Shown one piece after another: positions 14,455-22,293 of a DNA stretch of 45,083 nt. The notes below the pieces were generated by a model. The model saw nothing but the letters and a program-made list of their open reading frames with translations. It was not told the DNA's origin and did no database searches. A program made the position numbers and the translations under genes. The first letter of the stretch is position 1. Every line of letters starts with the position of its first letter. The stretch lies in the IMG/VR virus record IMGVR_UViG_3300048912_000286, positions 1 to 45,083 of that record, one strand, 5' to 3'. The stretch is from a virus.

Positions 14455-14685
14455 ATGGCCGAGCTGCCCGCAGTTGTCGCCGAGCTTCGCCGCGCCTGGC
14501 TGGCGTCCGGCGAGACGCTGGCGTCGATCGGTGACCGCGCGGGCGGGTTGTCGCCACAGCAGGTCTCAGCCTCGCTGAACGCCACGTACGACATCCGGCT
14601 CAGCTCGCTCGTCCGGCTGGCCGATGTCCTCGGATTCGACGTGACGCTGACGCCCAAGAAAGGCGACGACACGACCGCTCAATAG
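14455..14685 (+). CDS. Small HTH protein (XRE-like)
   Basis: A 76-residue protein beginning at ATG 14455 right after the previous stop. It is mostly one helix-turn-helix domain: ETLASIGDRAGGLSPQQVSA, followed by a C-terminal helix-strand (LVRLADVLGFDVTLTPK) typical of antitoxin- or Cro-like proteins. No toxin partner is visible beside it. It ends the tightly overlapping gene block that began at 3810. Confidence 0.65.
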   Translation: MAELPAVVAELRRAWLASGETLASIGDRAGGLSPQQVSASLNATYDIRLSSLVRLADVLGFDVTLTPKKGDDTTAQ

Positions 14686-14720
14686 CGCACGGAATTGATC
14701 ACATAACTGCACAGCAAGGG

Positions 14721-14972
14721 GTGAGCGTGACCCACAACATATACGGCTACGGCGCGTCGGATGATCTATGTCCCGGCGCGCTTAGTCATGCCTTGGGACA
14801 ATTGCGGGGCTCAATAAAGCGGGCCGGAGAGGCGTTCGCAGCGCCCGTCCGGCCCTTGGTTCCCGTCCGCATCACCGGAAGGTCCCCCGAGGTCATGCTT
14901 GCATGCCCGCACGCCATGTCGCGTGCCAAGAACCCTGTGTCGTGCCCCACCACACCACCGGGTGTGCACTGA
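14721..14972 (+). CDS. Hypothetical protein upstream of the initiator gene
   Basis: An 83-residue frame from GTG 14721 with AAGGGG just upstream. Its stop overlaps the next ATG (TGATG). No domain is recognised, and the sequence mixes Gly/Pro-rich and basic stretches. The stop-start overlap is the main support. The 35-bp gap before it (14686-14720) is relatively A+T-rich and may hold a promoter for the replication genes. Confidence 0.45.
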   Translation: MSVTHNIYGYGASDDLCPGALSHALGQLRGSIKRAGEAFAAPVRPLVPVRITGRSPEVMLACPHAMSRAKNPVSCPTTPPGVH

Positions 14973-15715
14973 TGGGCGCAGGAAACGTCAAGCTCGCATA
15001 TGTCCGATGGGGCCATTTGCCCGACGGCCCATTCCGGATGCTCGCATATATGGCGGTCACAGCCCACGACGCCGATCGGCCGCGATTCTGGGGCGGCCGG
15101 GAAGCGCTCGCCTTGTCCATGGGCCGCCCGGTCGCCGACAAGAAGACCGAGGACCCCGAGGAGCAGGCACACCGCCGACGCGCCTTCAAGGCCGTCGACC
15201 GGATGCTGGCGACCCTCAAGGACGAGGGCGCGATCACCCAGATGAAGCCCGCGTCGCCCGGCCACAACGCGGTCTACGCGTTGAATCTGGACGCCGAACG
15301 GACCCCGCTAATCGGGGACCGTCCCAAGGGGAAACGCACCCCGGTAGCCGGGGAGCGTAAAGGCCCGAAGGGGCCCAAGAACCGACCCGCGAAGGACCGG
15401 AATGGACCCCGGTTAGTGGACACAACGCACCCCGGTTACTGGGGCGAATGCACCCCGATTACTGACCTAACGGACCCCGGTGACCGGGGTCCCGAGGAAT
15501 ACCAGGAAGAAGTAGGACTGAAGGTAGGAGAAGAAATGGCTGAGGTTTCACCTACCTCTCACCCTCCGCGCGCGACCGCCGGAGATCCGCCCCCGGACAA
15601 CGTCGTGAAGCTGCCGCTACGCCGGACCACGCGCGCCGCAGACGCCATCGCCGAAGCCATGGCCCGCCGCGCCGCCGCCGTAGCCGCACACCAAGCCACC
15701 AAGGAGGCGAACTGA
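14972..15715 (+). CDS. Replication initiator-like winged-helix protein with internal iterons
   Basis: A 247-residue protein. Residues 1-105 look like a winged-helix DNA-binding domain (VKLAYVRWGHLPDGPFRMLA, then RRAFKAVDRMLATLKDEGAI), the fold of phage O-type initiators and of many actinophage HTH replication proteins. Residues 110-173 are encoded by six iteron-like repeats and are probably a flexible linker. The C-terminal helical region (TRAADAIAEAMARRAAAVAA) may contact a helicase or loader. An initiator gene holding its own origin repeats is the lambda O arrangement. No helicase gene is recognised here, so host helicase would be recruited. Assignment is by architecture. Confidence 0.65.
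   Translation: MGAGNVKLAYVRWGHLPDGPFRMLAYMAVTAHDADRPRFWGGREALALSMGRPVADKKTEDPEEQAHRRRAFKAVDRMLATLKDEGAITQMKPASPGHNAVYALNLDAERTPLIGDRPKGKRTPVAGERKGPKGPKNRPAKDRNGPRLVDTTHPGYWGECTPITDLTDPGDRGPEEYQEEVGLKVGEEMAEVSPTSHPPRATAGDPPPDNVVKLPLRRTTRAADAIAEAMARRAAAVAAHQATKEAN
15301..15491. repeat. oriV: Six iteron-like repeats, candidate replication origin
   Basis: Six related 19-bp elements of the form (G/C)ACCCCGGTTACYGGGG start at 15301, 15337, 15405, 15428, 15451 and 15473. The last four are spaced 23, 23 and 22 bp, about two helical turns. Several are themselves partial palindromes. A purine-rich, A+T-richer stretch (15492-15560) follows, as expected for an unwinding region next to iterons. The elements lie inside the initiator-like gene. 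Origin function is inferred. Confidence 0.6.
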
Positions 15716-15936
15716 TGCCCTGCCGACCGACCTGCATCCAGCCCAGCCCGACCAACGCCCACTGCTCGGCATGCCACGTCACGTTCGGCTCGGTAACCGG
15801 CTTCGACCGGCACCGCCGCGGCGGCGAATGCCTACCGCCCCGCGCGCTCGGCATGCACGCTGACCGCAACGGCGTCTGGCGCATGGCCGCGCCGGACCCG
15901 ACCCAGCGCGCCGTCTGGCCGCAGGCGGTGGCCTGA
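15715..15936 (+). CDS. Phage-type single zinc-finger protein
   Basis: A 73-residue protein with the motif HCSACHVTFGSVTGFDRHRR ending in GGECLPP. This is the C-x2-C...H-x-R-x-G-x-C pattern of a small zinc-finger family recurring in actinophage genomes near replication genes. ATG 15715 overlaps the initiator stop (TGATG). Probable nucleic-acid binding; target unknown. Confidence 0.7.
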   Translation: MPCRPTCIQPSPTNAHCSACHVTFGSVTGFDRHRRGGECLPPRALGMHADRNGVWRMAAPDPTQRAVWPQAVA

Positions 15937-16187
15937 TGATCGTCACCGACCGCCACCAGATGCGCGCCGAGTTCCGCCAGATGCGGCTCAACCGCAAGCT
16001 CAGCCAGCGCGAGCTCGCCACCCGGCTCAACCTCAGCAAGAACGCGATCGTCTACCGCGAGAGCGGCCGGTTCCACATGGACCTCGACGCCGTGCTCCGG
16101 ACGGCCCAGGCCTTCGGCTACAACCTGGCGCTCATCCCGGCACGGCACCCCGGCGCACGCCCCACCGGAACGGGGTGGCCGGCGTGA
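15936..16187 (+). CDS. XRE-family HTH protein
   Basis: An 83-residue protein with a clear helix-turn-helix (RKLSQRELATRLNLSKNAIV, residues 25-44) and a following helix (HMDLDAVLRTAQAFGYNLAL). The stand-alone form resembles antitoxin/Cro-like regulators. ATG 15936 overlaps the upstream stop, and its own stop overlaps the next GTG. Role probably in early gene control. Confidence 0.7.
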   Translation: MIVTDRHQMRAEFRQMRLNRKLSQRELATRLNLSKNAIVYRESGRFHMDLDAVLRTAQAFGYNLALIPARHPGARPTGTGWPA

Positions 16188-16384
16188 GCGCCGAGTGCCC
16201 GCACTGCGGGAAGCCCAACGCGCGGACGGATCGCGGCCGCATCGACCGCCACTACCGCGCCGACCACCGGTCCGGCATCGACCCCGGCAACCAGCTCTGC
16301 GAGGCCAGCTTCACCCGCCCAGCCATCGGTGAGGCCTGCCAGCACCTCACGCCCAACCCTCACTGCGTCGGAGGCCCCGCATGA
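16184..16384 (+). CDS. Small zinc-finger-like protein
   Basis: A 66-residue protein from GTG 16184. It has CPHCGKPN with downstream HYRADH, a C2H2-like set, and further Cys/His residues (CEASF, CQHLTPNPHC). Overlaps of 4 bases on both sides place it in the coupled operon. Presumed zinc binding, function unknown. Confidence 0.6.
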   Translation: MSAECPHCGKPNARTDRGRIDRHYRADHRSGIDPGNQLCEASFTRPAIGEACQHLTPNPHCVGGPA

Positions 16385-16968
16385 CCGCCACCTACCGCAC
16401 CGTCGTCGACAACCAGCTCGGCGCCTGGACGCTGACCATCGTCCGCCAGGGCAAGCTGGTCACCCACGGCGACGCCCAGGTCCGCGAGCACGACGACCTC
16501 GTCGCCGTCGTGCTCAACCAGGACCAGGCCCTCGCCGAACGGATCTGCGCGCTGCTCAACGCGGACGGCGACGACGAGGTCGTCGCGCCGTGTCTCGAAC
16601 CTGCGCCCGACGCGGCCACCATCGCCAGCGTCATGGCCGCCGTGGATGGCCCGTACCGCGTGGGCGGCGAGGTGCGGCTGGAGGACGAGGACGAGCCCGA
16701 CGGAGATGCCCCGCCCACCGGGCGCATTCAGCCGCTCCCGGCCGAACAGGGGTCCGCTGGAGGGTCGGGAGGCACCGGAGGCGCTGAGGGCGTCTCAGAG
16801 GCGTTCTGCGTCCAGTGCGGCGGCCCGCGCGAATGGGACCGCGTCGACGTCACCACGGAGATGGAGTTCCCGTACACCGGCGAGCGGTCCTACATCGACG
16901 GGCGCTGGGACAAGTGCCCGGCCTGCGGAAGCATCGAGCAGCCCACACGCGAGCGAGGCGGCGCATGA
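16381..16968 (+). CDS. Hypothetical protein with C-terminal zinc ribbon
   Basis: A 195-residue acidic protein. Residues 1-62 are a compact domain (TVVDNQLGAWTLTIVRQGKL ... ALAERICALLNA). Residues 85-138 are an acidic/Gly-rich linker. Residues 141-188 carry two C-x2-C pairs (FCVQCGGPREWDR and DKCPACGSIEQP), a probable zinc ribbon. ATGA overlap with both neighbours. No specific function recognised. Confidence 0.6.
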   Translation: MTATYRTVVDNQLGAWTLTIVRQGKLVTHGDAQVREHDDLVAVVLNQDQALAERICALLNADGDDEVVAPCLEPAPDAATIASVMAAVDGPYRVGGEVRLEDEDEPDGDAPPTGRIQPLPAEQGSAGGSGGTGGAEGVSEAFCVQCGGPREWDRVDVTTEMEFPYTGERSYIDGRWDKCPACGSIEQPTRERGGA

Positions 16969-17252
16969 CCCCGACGTGCGTCGTCTGCGGCAAGCCCACG
17001 CCCGACGGGTACGCCTGCCAGGGCGAGATCACCCGGGCCGCCGGGCAGCTGCGCGAGATCGCCGAACTCACCGGACCCGCACGCGACGTCGCCCACGGGC
17101 AGACCTCGCGAGGCGGCACCGGCGGCAGCGGCAAACCCGGATCGCGGCTCCCGCTCGACCTCGGCGCCACCGCCCGCCTGGACGCCGTCGAGAACACCCT
17201 GGCCACCTGGGCCAGGCACATCGCCGAGACCCGAGGAGTGACCCTGCCATGA
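16965..17252 (+). CDS. Hypothetical small zinc-binding-type protein
   Basis: A 95-residue protein from ATG 16965. The N-terminus has CVVCGKPTPDGYAC, a zinc-knuckle-like motif. The C-terminal half is helical (LGATARLDAVENTLATWARH). This layout is common in actinophage early genes. Overlaps both neighbours by 4 bases. Confidence 0.6.
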   Translation: MTPTCVVCGKPTPDGYACQGEITRAAGQLREIAELTGPARDVAHGQTSRGGTGGSGKPGSRLPLDLGATARLDAVENTLATWARHIAETRGVTLP

Positions 17253-17641
17253 GCGATCGCTGCACCGACAAGACCTGCCCGATCACACACCTGCACCACG
17301 CCGACGCGAGCCCAGACCTACCGCCGGAGCAGCCGTGGCTGGATCGCGTCCTCGCCCGCGTCGACCAGCTCGCCGAGCTGAAGCACGGCTGGAACGAACC
17401 CGGCTCGGTCGGCACCACCCACGCCGCCGTCCACGTCGCCAAGGCGCTCGTGACCGCGATCGCCGCCCTACGCACCGTCGACCCCGCCCACGCGCCCCAG
17501 CTCGTCCCGGCCGACGACGGCGGCGTGACCTTCGCCTGGCGCGAGAACGGCTTCGAACTCGACCTCGACGTCAACGCCGACGGCCGCATCGAGGGCTGGC
17601 TGCACCGGCCCGCAGACGACGCCACCATGGAGTGGTCGTGA
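17249..17641 (+). CDS. Hypothetical protein of a family common on mobile elements
   Basis: A 130-residue protein. The core pattern L-x-x-GWNEPGS ... PADDGGVTFAWRENGFELDL ... GRIEGWLHRP matches a small beta-rich family seen in phage and genomic-island genes across bacteria, without known function. The N-terminus has Cys/His residues (CTDKTCPITHLHH). ATG 17249 overlaps the upstream stop. Confidence 0.6.
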   Translation: MSDRCTDKTCPITHLHHADASPDLPPEQPWLDRVLARVDQLAELKHGWNEPGSVGTTHAAVHVAKALVTAIAALRTVDPAHAPQLVPADDGGVTFAWRENGFELDLDVNADGRIEGWLHRPADDATMEWS

Positions 17642-18324
17642 CCGACCGGATCGTGACGCTGGCCCGCTGGCTCGACGGGCAGCTGGAGTGGATGAGGCAC
17701 CGGGCCGAGGTCGACGAGTTCCTGGGCGATGTGGAGCGGTGCGCGCGGGTCGTGCGGGGGCTCGCACGGGGGCCGGCCGAGCAGAAGTACCTCGGGCCGT
17801 GCGGGGCTCCCACGCCCACCGTCTCCCGGCTCGACGGCGAAGGGCTCGTCATGGACGGGCCACCCTGCGAGGGCGACGTGTACGGCCCGCGCGGCGGCTC
17901 ACGTGGCTCGTGCCGGTCCTGCGGCGCCGAGGTGGCGCAAAGCGAGCGCGAGGCGTGGCTCGACGGCGAGGTGCGCTCCCGGGCGTTCCGCATCGCCCAC
18001 ATCGCCGACGCCTACGCGGTCAAGGACAACACGATCAGCCAGTGGCACGCCCGCGGCAAGCTCACCGCCTACTGGGTCACCAGCGCCGGCCTCACCGTCG
18101 AGTGGACCGTCCCGCCCATCGACCCCGACCTCGAGGGTGACGAGCTGGCCGCGCGTCAGCGGGAGATCGAGCTCGAGCTGAAGGCGCGCGGGCCGAAGGT
18201 GTTCTACGTCGGCGACGTCCTCGACCTGGCCGCCGCCGACGCCATACGCCGCCATGAGGCGGCCACCAAGCGGAAACGACGTGAGGCTGCCAAGGCGGCC
18301 GAGAGCGAAAGGCTGAGCGCATGA
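17638..18324 (+). CDS. HTH protein with central Cys motif
   Basis: A 228-residue protein. Residues 1-45 are helical. Residues 60-102 include Cys residues with a final C-x2-C (SCRSCGAEV). Residues 118-150 form a probable helix-turn-helix (RIAHIADAYAVKDNTISQWH, then ARGKLTAYW) like MerR/AlpA-type reading heads. The basic C-terminal helix (HEAATKRKRREAAKAAESER) ends the protein. Probably binds DNA; partner unknown. Confidence 0.65.
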   Translation: MTDRIVTLARWLDGQLEWMRHRAEVDEFLGDVERCARVVRGLARGPAEQKYLGPCGAPTPTVSRLDGEGLVMDGPPCEGDVYGPRGGSRGSCRSCGAEVAQSEREAWLDGEVRSRAFRIAHIADAYAVKDNTISQWHARGKLTAYWVTSAGLTVEWTVPPIDPDLEGDELAARQREIELELKARGPKVFYVGDVLDLAAADAIRRHEAATKRKRREAAKAAESERLSA

Positions 18325-18704
18325 CCAAGCTGTTTGACCAGGTTGCCGACCGGGTCCGGATTGAGGTCGAGAAGGACGGCAAAGTCCGTTCAATCGAGCT
18401 CGTCGCGGCCCGGCTGACGCTGGACGTCGACACCGAAGTCGCCGAGAAACCCGCGCTGAACCTCTGGCGCGAGTTTGAGCCGACGGGGCGTCGGACCATC
18501 ACGCTGCTGGCATACGGAACCGACCAGCACGACGAACCCACGATCGGTGCGGACGACCATCGTCCGGTCGAGATCACGCCTGGGCAGGTGGTCTGCGGCA
18601 ACCCGCGGTGCGGCACCCCCGTGCCTGGCACATTCCAGACAGTCATCGCACCCTGGCCTTGCACAGGAGCGATAGAGCAGGGGCCGACCGGGGACAAGCG
18701 GTGA
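18321..18704 (+). CDS. Hypothetical early protein
   Basis: A 127-residue protein with ATGA overlap on the previous gene. It has a beta-rich N-terminal half (VRIEVEKDGKVRSIELVAAR) and a C-terminal Cys pair (VVCGNPRCGTPVPG). No known domain. A 12-codon frame at 18701-18739 lies between it and the next gene. Confidence 0.55.
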   Translation: MTKLFDQVADRVRIEVEKDGKVRSIELVAARLTLDVDTEVAEKPALNLWREFEPTGRRTITLLAYGTDQHDEPTIGADDHRPVEITPGQVVCGNPRCGTPVPGTFQTVIAPWPCTGAIEQGPTGDKR

Positions 18705-18744
18705 ACTGCTGGCTGTGCGGCGAAGCGATGGGAGGATGACCGCC

Positions 18745-19209
18745 ATGGACGACCTGGTGACCTGGCTGCGCGCCCAGCTCGACGAGGACGAGCGGGTGGC
18801 GCGGGCGGCGCACGTTTCGCGCCCAGGCCCTTGGGCAGTCCGCTCGGACAGCACTGGAGTGATCGAGATCTACTCGGTGGTCCGGGAAGAACAACGCGGC
18901 GGCGACTCAAACGTCTTTCCCGATGCGTGGCATCCAGAGGCCAGCGAGCACGCTGCGCGCTGGAACCCGGCCCGCGTGCTGGCCGAGGTCGAGGCCAAGC
19001 GGAGGTTGCTCGACCTTCACAAGCCGGTGCCCAGCGGATCGATTTACAAGCCAGGACCACTGGTGTGCACGCACTGCGCCGAGCTGTGCCACTCGCGAAG
19101 TGGCCTCGGTTGTGACGACCTCGACGGCGTGTACCCCTGCCCGACCGTGCGGCCGCTCGCCCTGCCGTATGCCGACCGTGCCGGCTACCGCGAGGAGTGG
19201 CGGCCGTGA
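18745..19209 (+). CDS. DUF6221-like protein
   Basis: A 154-residue protein with the opening MDDLVTWLRAQLDEDERVAR characteristic of the actinobacterial DUF6221 family, and later HEAARWNPARVLAEVEAKRR-like sequence with CTHCAEL. ATG 18745 is chosen because GGAGG (18731-18735) sits 9 bases upstream and the family starts at this residue; ATG 18736 is possible. The family is frequent in actinophages and actinobacterial genomic islands, with no known function. Confidence 0.75.
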   Translation: MDDLVTWLRAQLDEDERVARAAHVSRPGPWAVRSDSTGVIEIYSVVREEQRGGDSNVFPDAWHPEASEHAARWNPARVLAEVEAKRRLLDLHKPVPSGSIYKPGPLVCTHCAELCHSRSGLGCDDLDGVYPCPTVRPLALPYADRAGYREEWRP

Positions 19210-19370
19210 TCGGCGACGGCGACCCGACCGAGCACGGCTGGATGGACCACGCCCGCGGCCTGGCCTACCACCATCCACCATGGGGTCCAGGGCGCAGCCG
19301 ACGCACGCCCGTCAGGCGCAAGCGCTCGCTGTGGTGGGCTCGGTTCTGGCGCCTGCTTGACGCTGGCTAG
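19206..19370 (+). CDS. 54-residue basic Trp-rich peptide
   Basis: A short gene from GTG 19206, 4 bases inside the previous gene, ending at TAG 19370. The sequence is basic and aromatic (RRKRSLWWARFWRLL at the end), possibly membrane-associating. It is the last gene before a strong terminator at 19411, so it closes the early operon. Confidence 0.5.
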   Translation: MIGDGDPTEHGWMDHARGLAYHHPPWGPGRSRRTPVRRKRSLWWARFWRLLDAG

Positions 19371-19410
19371 ATCGTCTGTCACCATCTGGTGCGAGCCGAT
19401 CACCGACCCT

Positions 19411-19435
19411 AAAAGTCGCCGTGACGGCCTTTTTT
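19411..19435 (+). terminator. Rho-independent terminator of the early operon
   Basis: AAAAG-TC-GCCG-TGA-CGGC-CTTTTTT: a GCCG/CGGC stem extended by AAAAG/CTTTT pairing and followed by a run of six T. It is the clearest U-tract terminator in the window and separates early genes from packaging genes. The rest of 19371-19514 holds no gene that I can support. Confidence 0.75.
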
Positions 19436-19514
19436 GTGCCCCCAGAACGCCAGCTGGCCTCGGACCGCCACAGTCCGGGGCCTTCGTGCACCCGACCTCA
19501 GGAGTCGAGCACCC

Positions 19515-19619
19515 ATGCCCCAGCGTAAGGGCCGACGCGCCAGCCTCCCGGCTCCCGAGGTGCTGGCCTACGTCAACGGCCTGCGCGAGCAGCTCGGCGT
19601 AGAACCCATCGCAGCCTGA
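19515..19619 (+). CDS. 34-residue hypothetical peptide
   Basis: A small frame starting at ATG 19515 with AGGAG 10 bases upstream. It has a basic N-terminus (PQRKGRRASLP) and a helical end (VLAYVNGLREQLGVEPI). It is placed just before the HNH gene in the packaging transcript. Support is limited to the ribosome site and position. Confidence 0.4.
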   Translation: MPQRKGRRASLPAPEVLAYVNGLREQLGVEPIAA

Positions 19620-19630
19620 GTGCCGATGCC

Positions 19631-19966
19631 ATGGCCGCGGTCGCCCGATGGGCCGGACGCAAGGGCCGGCCATGGCGCACGCTCTGCGCCAAGGTCTACG
19701 CCGACACCGACGAGACCCGCTGCGTCAGGTGCAGGCAGCCCGTCGACAAGACCCTCACGGTCAAGGACGCACCACCAGAGCTGAGACCCAAGGCCAGGTC
19801 AGTCGACCACATCATCGCCATCGAGCAAGGCGGCGCACCCCTCGACAGGGACAACGTCGGCATCGCCCACTACGGATGCAACAGCAGGCACGGGGCGCAC
19901 GTGCGATGGGCCAAGCACAAGCCAGGGCACGTGCCGCCACCTCAGCGCATGACCTGCGAGTGGTGA
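19631..19966 (+). CDS. HNH endonuclease
   Basis: A 111-residue HNH nuclease. Cys pair CVRCRQPV, catalytic-type motif RSVDHIIAIEQGG, then LDRDNVGIAHYGCNSRHG complete the DH...N...H order with the second structural Cys. HNH proteins next to terminase genes are a common feature of HK97-like phages, where they help the terminase cut the genome at packaging. ATG 19631 follows 11 bases after the previous stop. Confidence 0.85.
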   Translation: MAAVARWAGRKGRPWRTLCAKVYADTDETRCVRCRQPVDKTLTVKDAPPELRPKARSVDHIIAIEQGGAPLDRDNVGIAHYGCNSRHGAHVRWAKHKPGHVPPPQRMTCEW

Positions 19967-19994
19967 CACAGAGTCACTGACGCATAGGCCCCCC

Positions 19995-20031
19995 GGGGTC
20001 AATGTCCGTTTCGAGTCCTTTGGCTGACCCC
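19995..20031. repeat. Inverted repeat upstream of small terminase
   Basis: GGGGTCA (19995-20001) and TGACCCC (20025-20031) form 7-bp arms 23 bp apart in the 117-bp gap between the HNH and small-terminase genes. A preceding CCCCCCGGGG adds GC-rich symmetry. This is a reasonable place for a terminase recognition (cos or pac) site, but that is inference from position. Confidence 0.4.
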
Positions 20032-20083
20032 AACGTTCCTTCCTCCCAATTTCTCTCGCGGGACTGAGCGATTGGGGCTGGTC

Positions 20084-20659
20084 ATGACGACTCGGGTGAC
20101 GGTCAGTGACCAGATCGCTGGTCGGGTGCGTGACCTGCGCAAACGCGCGGACATGAGTCGAAGTGACCTGGCCGGGGCCGCCCAGGAACACGGCGCGGCA
20201 CCCGATTTCACTGAGGTCGTCGTCGGCCACCTGGAGAACGGGCGCCCGCGCAACGGCGTGCGCACCCGGCTCTTCGGCCTGGACGAGGTGTTCGCACTCG
20301 CCGGCGCTCTCGAGGTGTCCCCGGTGGAGCTGCTCGGCGATACCGCGCAGCTGTTCGTGGGCGACACCACCTCGATCCAGGTGGAGTGCCCGAAGTGTGC
20401 GGCCGGGCACGGCGAGATGCAGCGGGTGACCCGCGCGGACCTGGCCCGGCTCGGCGACCTGTCGCCGACGGAGAGCACGCTCGCGGAGACCGCGTACCGG
20501 CTCGCCGAGGCGATCGACGAAGCCGCGGACCCGCGGGCTCTGCCGGCGCTGACGAGGGAACTGCGCGCCACCGTCCAGGAGTTGCGCGCCGGCCGGCGCC
20601 GCGTCGAGAAGCCGGCGTCGGATGACGACGACTTCGACGACCTCGATGTGCCCGACTGA
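20084..20659 (+). CDS. terS: Terminase small subunit with N-terminal XRE domain
   Basis: A 191-residue protein. Residues 8-70 are an XRE-like helix-turn-helix (IAGRVRDLRKRADMSRSDLA ... VVVGHLENG), suited to recognise the packaging site. Residues 95-110 hold a Cys pair (VECPKCAAGHG). The C-terminal part (TLAETAYRLAEAIDEAADPR, then LTRELRATVQELRAG) matches the helical end common in actinophage small terminases. A very acidic tail (DDDDFDDLDVPD) ends it. ATG 20084 is preferred over TTG 20072. It overlaps the large terminase, supporting the pairing. Confidence 0.7.
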   Translation: MTTRVTVSDQIAGRVRDLRKRADMSRSDLAGAAQEHGAAPDFTEVVVGHLENGRPRNGVRTRLFGLDEVFALAGALEVSPVELLGDTAQLFVGDTTSIQVECPKCAAGHGEMQRVTRADLARLGDLSPTESTLAETAYRLAEAIDEAADPRALPALTRELRATVQELRAGRRRVEKPASDDDDFDDLDVPD

Positions 20660-22283
20660 CGCCCGGCTGCTCTACGAGCACTACGGGCTGACGTGCCCGC
20701 CGCGCTGGGGCACGATGCGCAACTTCGACCGGCCGACGTACGGCGGCAAGGTCGCGAAGATCGCCCGGGCGCTGGGTACGCCGCTGATGCCGTGGCAGCG
20801 CTACGTCGCCGACACCTCGCTGGAGGTCGACCCGGAGACGGGGCTGCTGGTCTACCGGGGCGTGGACACGACGGTCCCGCGGCAGTCCGGGAAGACGTCG
20901 CTGATCCTGCCGACCGCGGTGTGGCGGGCGCTGCGCCGGCCGCGGCAGCGGATCGTGTACGGCGCGCAGACCGGTGTGGCGGCGCTGGAGAAGTGGGAAG
21001 ACGAGCACCTGCCGATGATCGAGTCGGCCAAGGCGCTGAACGGGAAGTTCCGGGTCCGCAAGGGTGCGGCCCGGCAAGGCATTCTCTGGGGCAACGGCAG
21101 CATCCACGGACTGCTGGCGAACACGCAGATCGCCGGCCACGGCAAGGTCCTGGACGCGGCGTTCCTGGATGAGTACTTCGCCCAGGTCGACCACCGCTCG
21201 GATCAGGCGGTCGGCCCGGCGATGATCACCCGGATCGACGCGCAGAAGTGGCGGCTGTCGACCGCGGGCACCTCGGCGTCGGTGCCGTTCAATGCAATGC
21301 GCAAAGCGGGCCGGGAGCGGCTGGAGGCGGGCGCGGCGTCGACGACCGCGTTCTTCGACTGGACCGCGCTGGCCGGCGCGCCGCGGGATTCGTTCGAGAC
21401 CTGGCTGTCGTGCATGCCGGCGCTTTGCCCGGCGCCGGTGCGGGGGCGATGCCGCTGCTCGAAGGAGTGGCGGCACACGACCAGCGAGGCGGCGATCCGC
21501 TCGGAGTACGAGTCGTTCGAGGCGGGCGGCGAGCTCGAGGAGTTCGACCGGGCGTACCTGAACATCGGCCGGGACGACGGCGAGCTGGACCGTGACCCGA
21601 ACGTGCCGACGCCCGAGGAGTGGGCGCTGCTGGCCGACAAGTCCGTCGAGGGCGGCGACCTGGTCGTGCTGGCGCTCGACATCACGCCGCGGCGTGACTA
21701 CGCGGCGATCGTCGCGGTCGGTGACACGGCGCTCGGCCTGCCGCGGGTGCGGATCCTGGATCACGGCGCCGGCGTGGAGTGGCTGCTGCCGCGGATTCTG
21801 GAGCTGCATGAGCGGCTGAAGCCGGTGTGCTGGGTGCTGGACGACAAGTCGGCGGCCGGGACGCTGGTGCTGCCGATGGAACGCAAGGGCATCGTGCGGA
21901 TGCCCCCGGAGACCGACGACCGTGACGCGCGTAAGGGCCCGCAGCGCGGCCAGCTGTGGATCCCGACGGTCGGCCAGTACGGCGCCGCGTGCGGCACGTT
22001 CACCGACACGGTCCGCCAGGGCGGCCTGGTGCACTCCGGGCAGGACGGCCTGACGGTGGCCATCGAGGGCGCCGCGACCCGTCCGCTGGGCGACGGCCTG
22101 TGGGGCTGGGGCCGCAAGATCGGATCGGCCGACATCTCGCCGCTGGTCGCCGCGACTCTCGGGCTGGCCGGTCTGGATCGGTGGCGGCACCTGGCTGAGA
22201 AGCGCGTCGTGATCGGCGCTGTCAACACGACCGTCCCGTCGAGTGCGGGGATGTTCCGGCCCGGTGGCCGGCTGAGCCTCTGA
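20646..22283 (+). CDS. terL: Terminase large subunit
   Basis: A 545-residue genome-packaging motor. The ATPase domain shows the Walker A-like TVPRQSGKTS (residues 77-85) and Walker B VLDAAFLDE (168-176). The C-terminal nuclease domain has acidic stretches VLALDITPRRDYAAI and CWVLDDKSAAG. It cleaves concatemeric DNA and pumps it through the portal. ATG 20646 is chosen; ATG 20622 would add 8 Thr/Ser-rich residues encoded over the acidic tail of terS. Length and motif order are normal. The long open frame antisense to it is a coding shadow. Confidence 0.93.
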   Translation: MCPTDARLLYEHYGLTCPPRWGTMRNFDRPTYGGKVAKIARALGTPLMPWQRYVADTSLEVDPETGLLVYRGVDTTVPRQSGKTSLILPTAVWRALRRPRQRIVYGAQTGVAALEKWEDEHLPMIESAKALNGKFRVRKGAARQGILWGNGSIHGLLANTQIAGHGKVLDAAFLDEYFAQVDHRSDQAVGPAMITRIDAQKWRLSTAGTSASVPFNAMRKAGRERLEAGAASTTAFFDWTALAGAPRDSFETWLSCMPALCPAPVRGRCRCSKEWRHTTSEAAIRSEYESFEAGGELEEFDRAYLNIGRDDGELDRDPNVPTPEEWALLADKSVEGGDLVVLALDITPRRDYAAIVAVGDTALGLPRVRILDHGAGVEWLLPRILELHERLKPVCWVLDDKSAAGTLVLPMERKGIVRMPPETDDRDARKGPQRGQLWIPTVGQYGAACGTFTDTVRQGGLVHSGQDGLTVAIEGAATRPLGDGLWGWGRKIGSADISPLVAATLGLAGLDRWRHLAEKRVVIGAVNTTVPSSAGMFRPGGRLSL

Positions 22284-22293
22284 GGAGCCCCGC

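Noticed and set aside
14455-14685. Toxin-antitoxin system with the small HTH protein as antitoxin
   Set aside because: No toxin-like partner (RelE, HipA, PIN or Fic type) is next to this or the other small HTH genes.
18701-18739. 12-codon frame (NCWLCGEAMGG) coupled between two genes
   Set aside because: It overlaps the previous stop and has a Cys pair, but it is too short to call; it may be the remnant of a zinc-knuckle gene or simply link translation.
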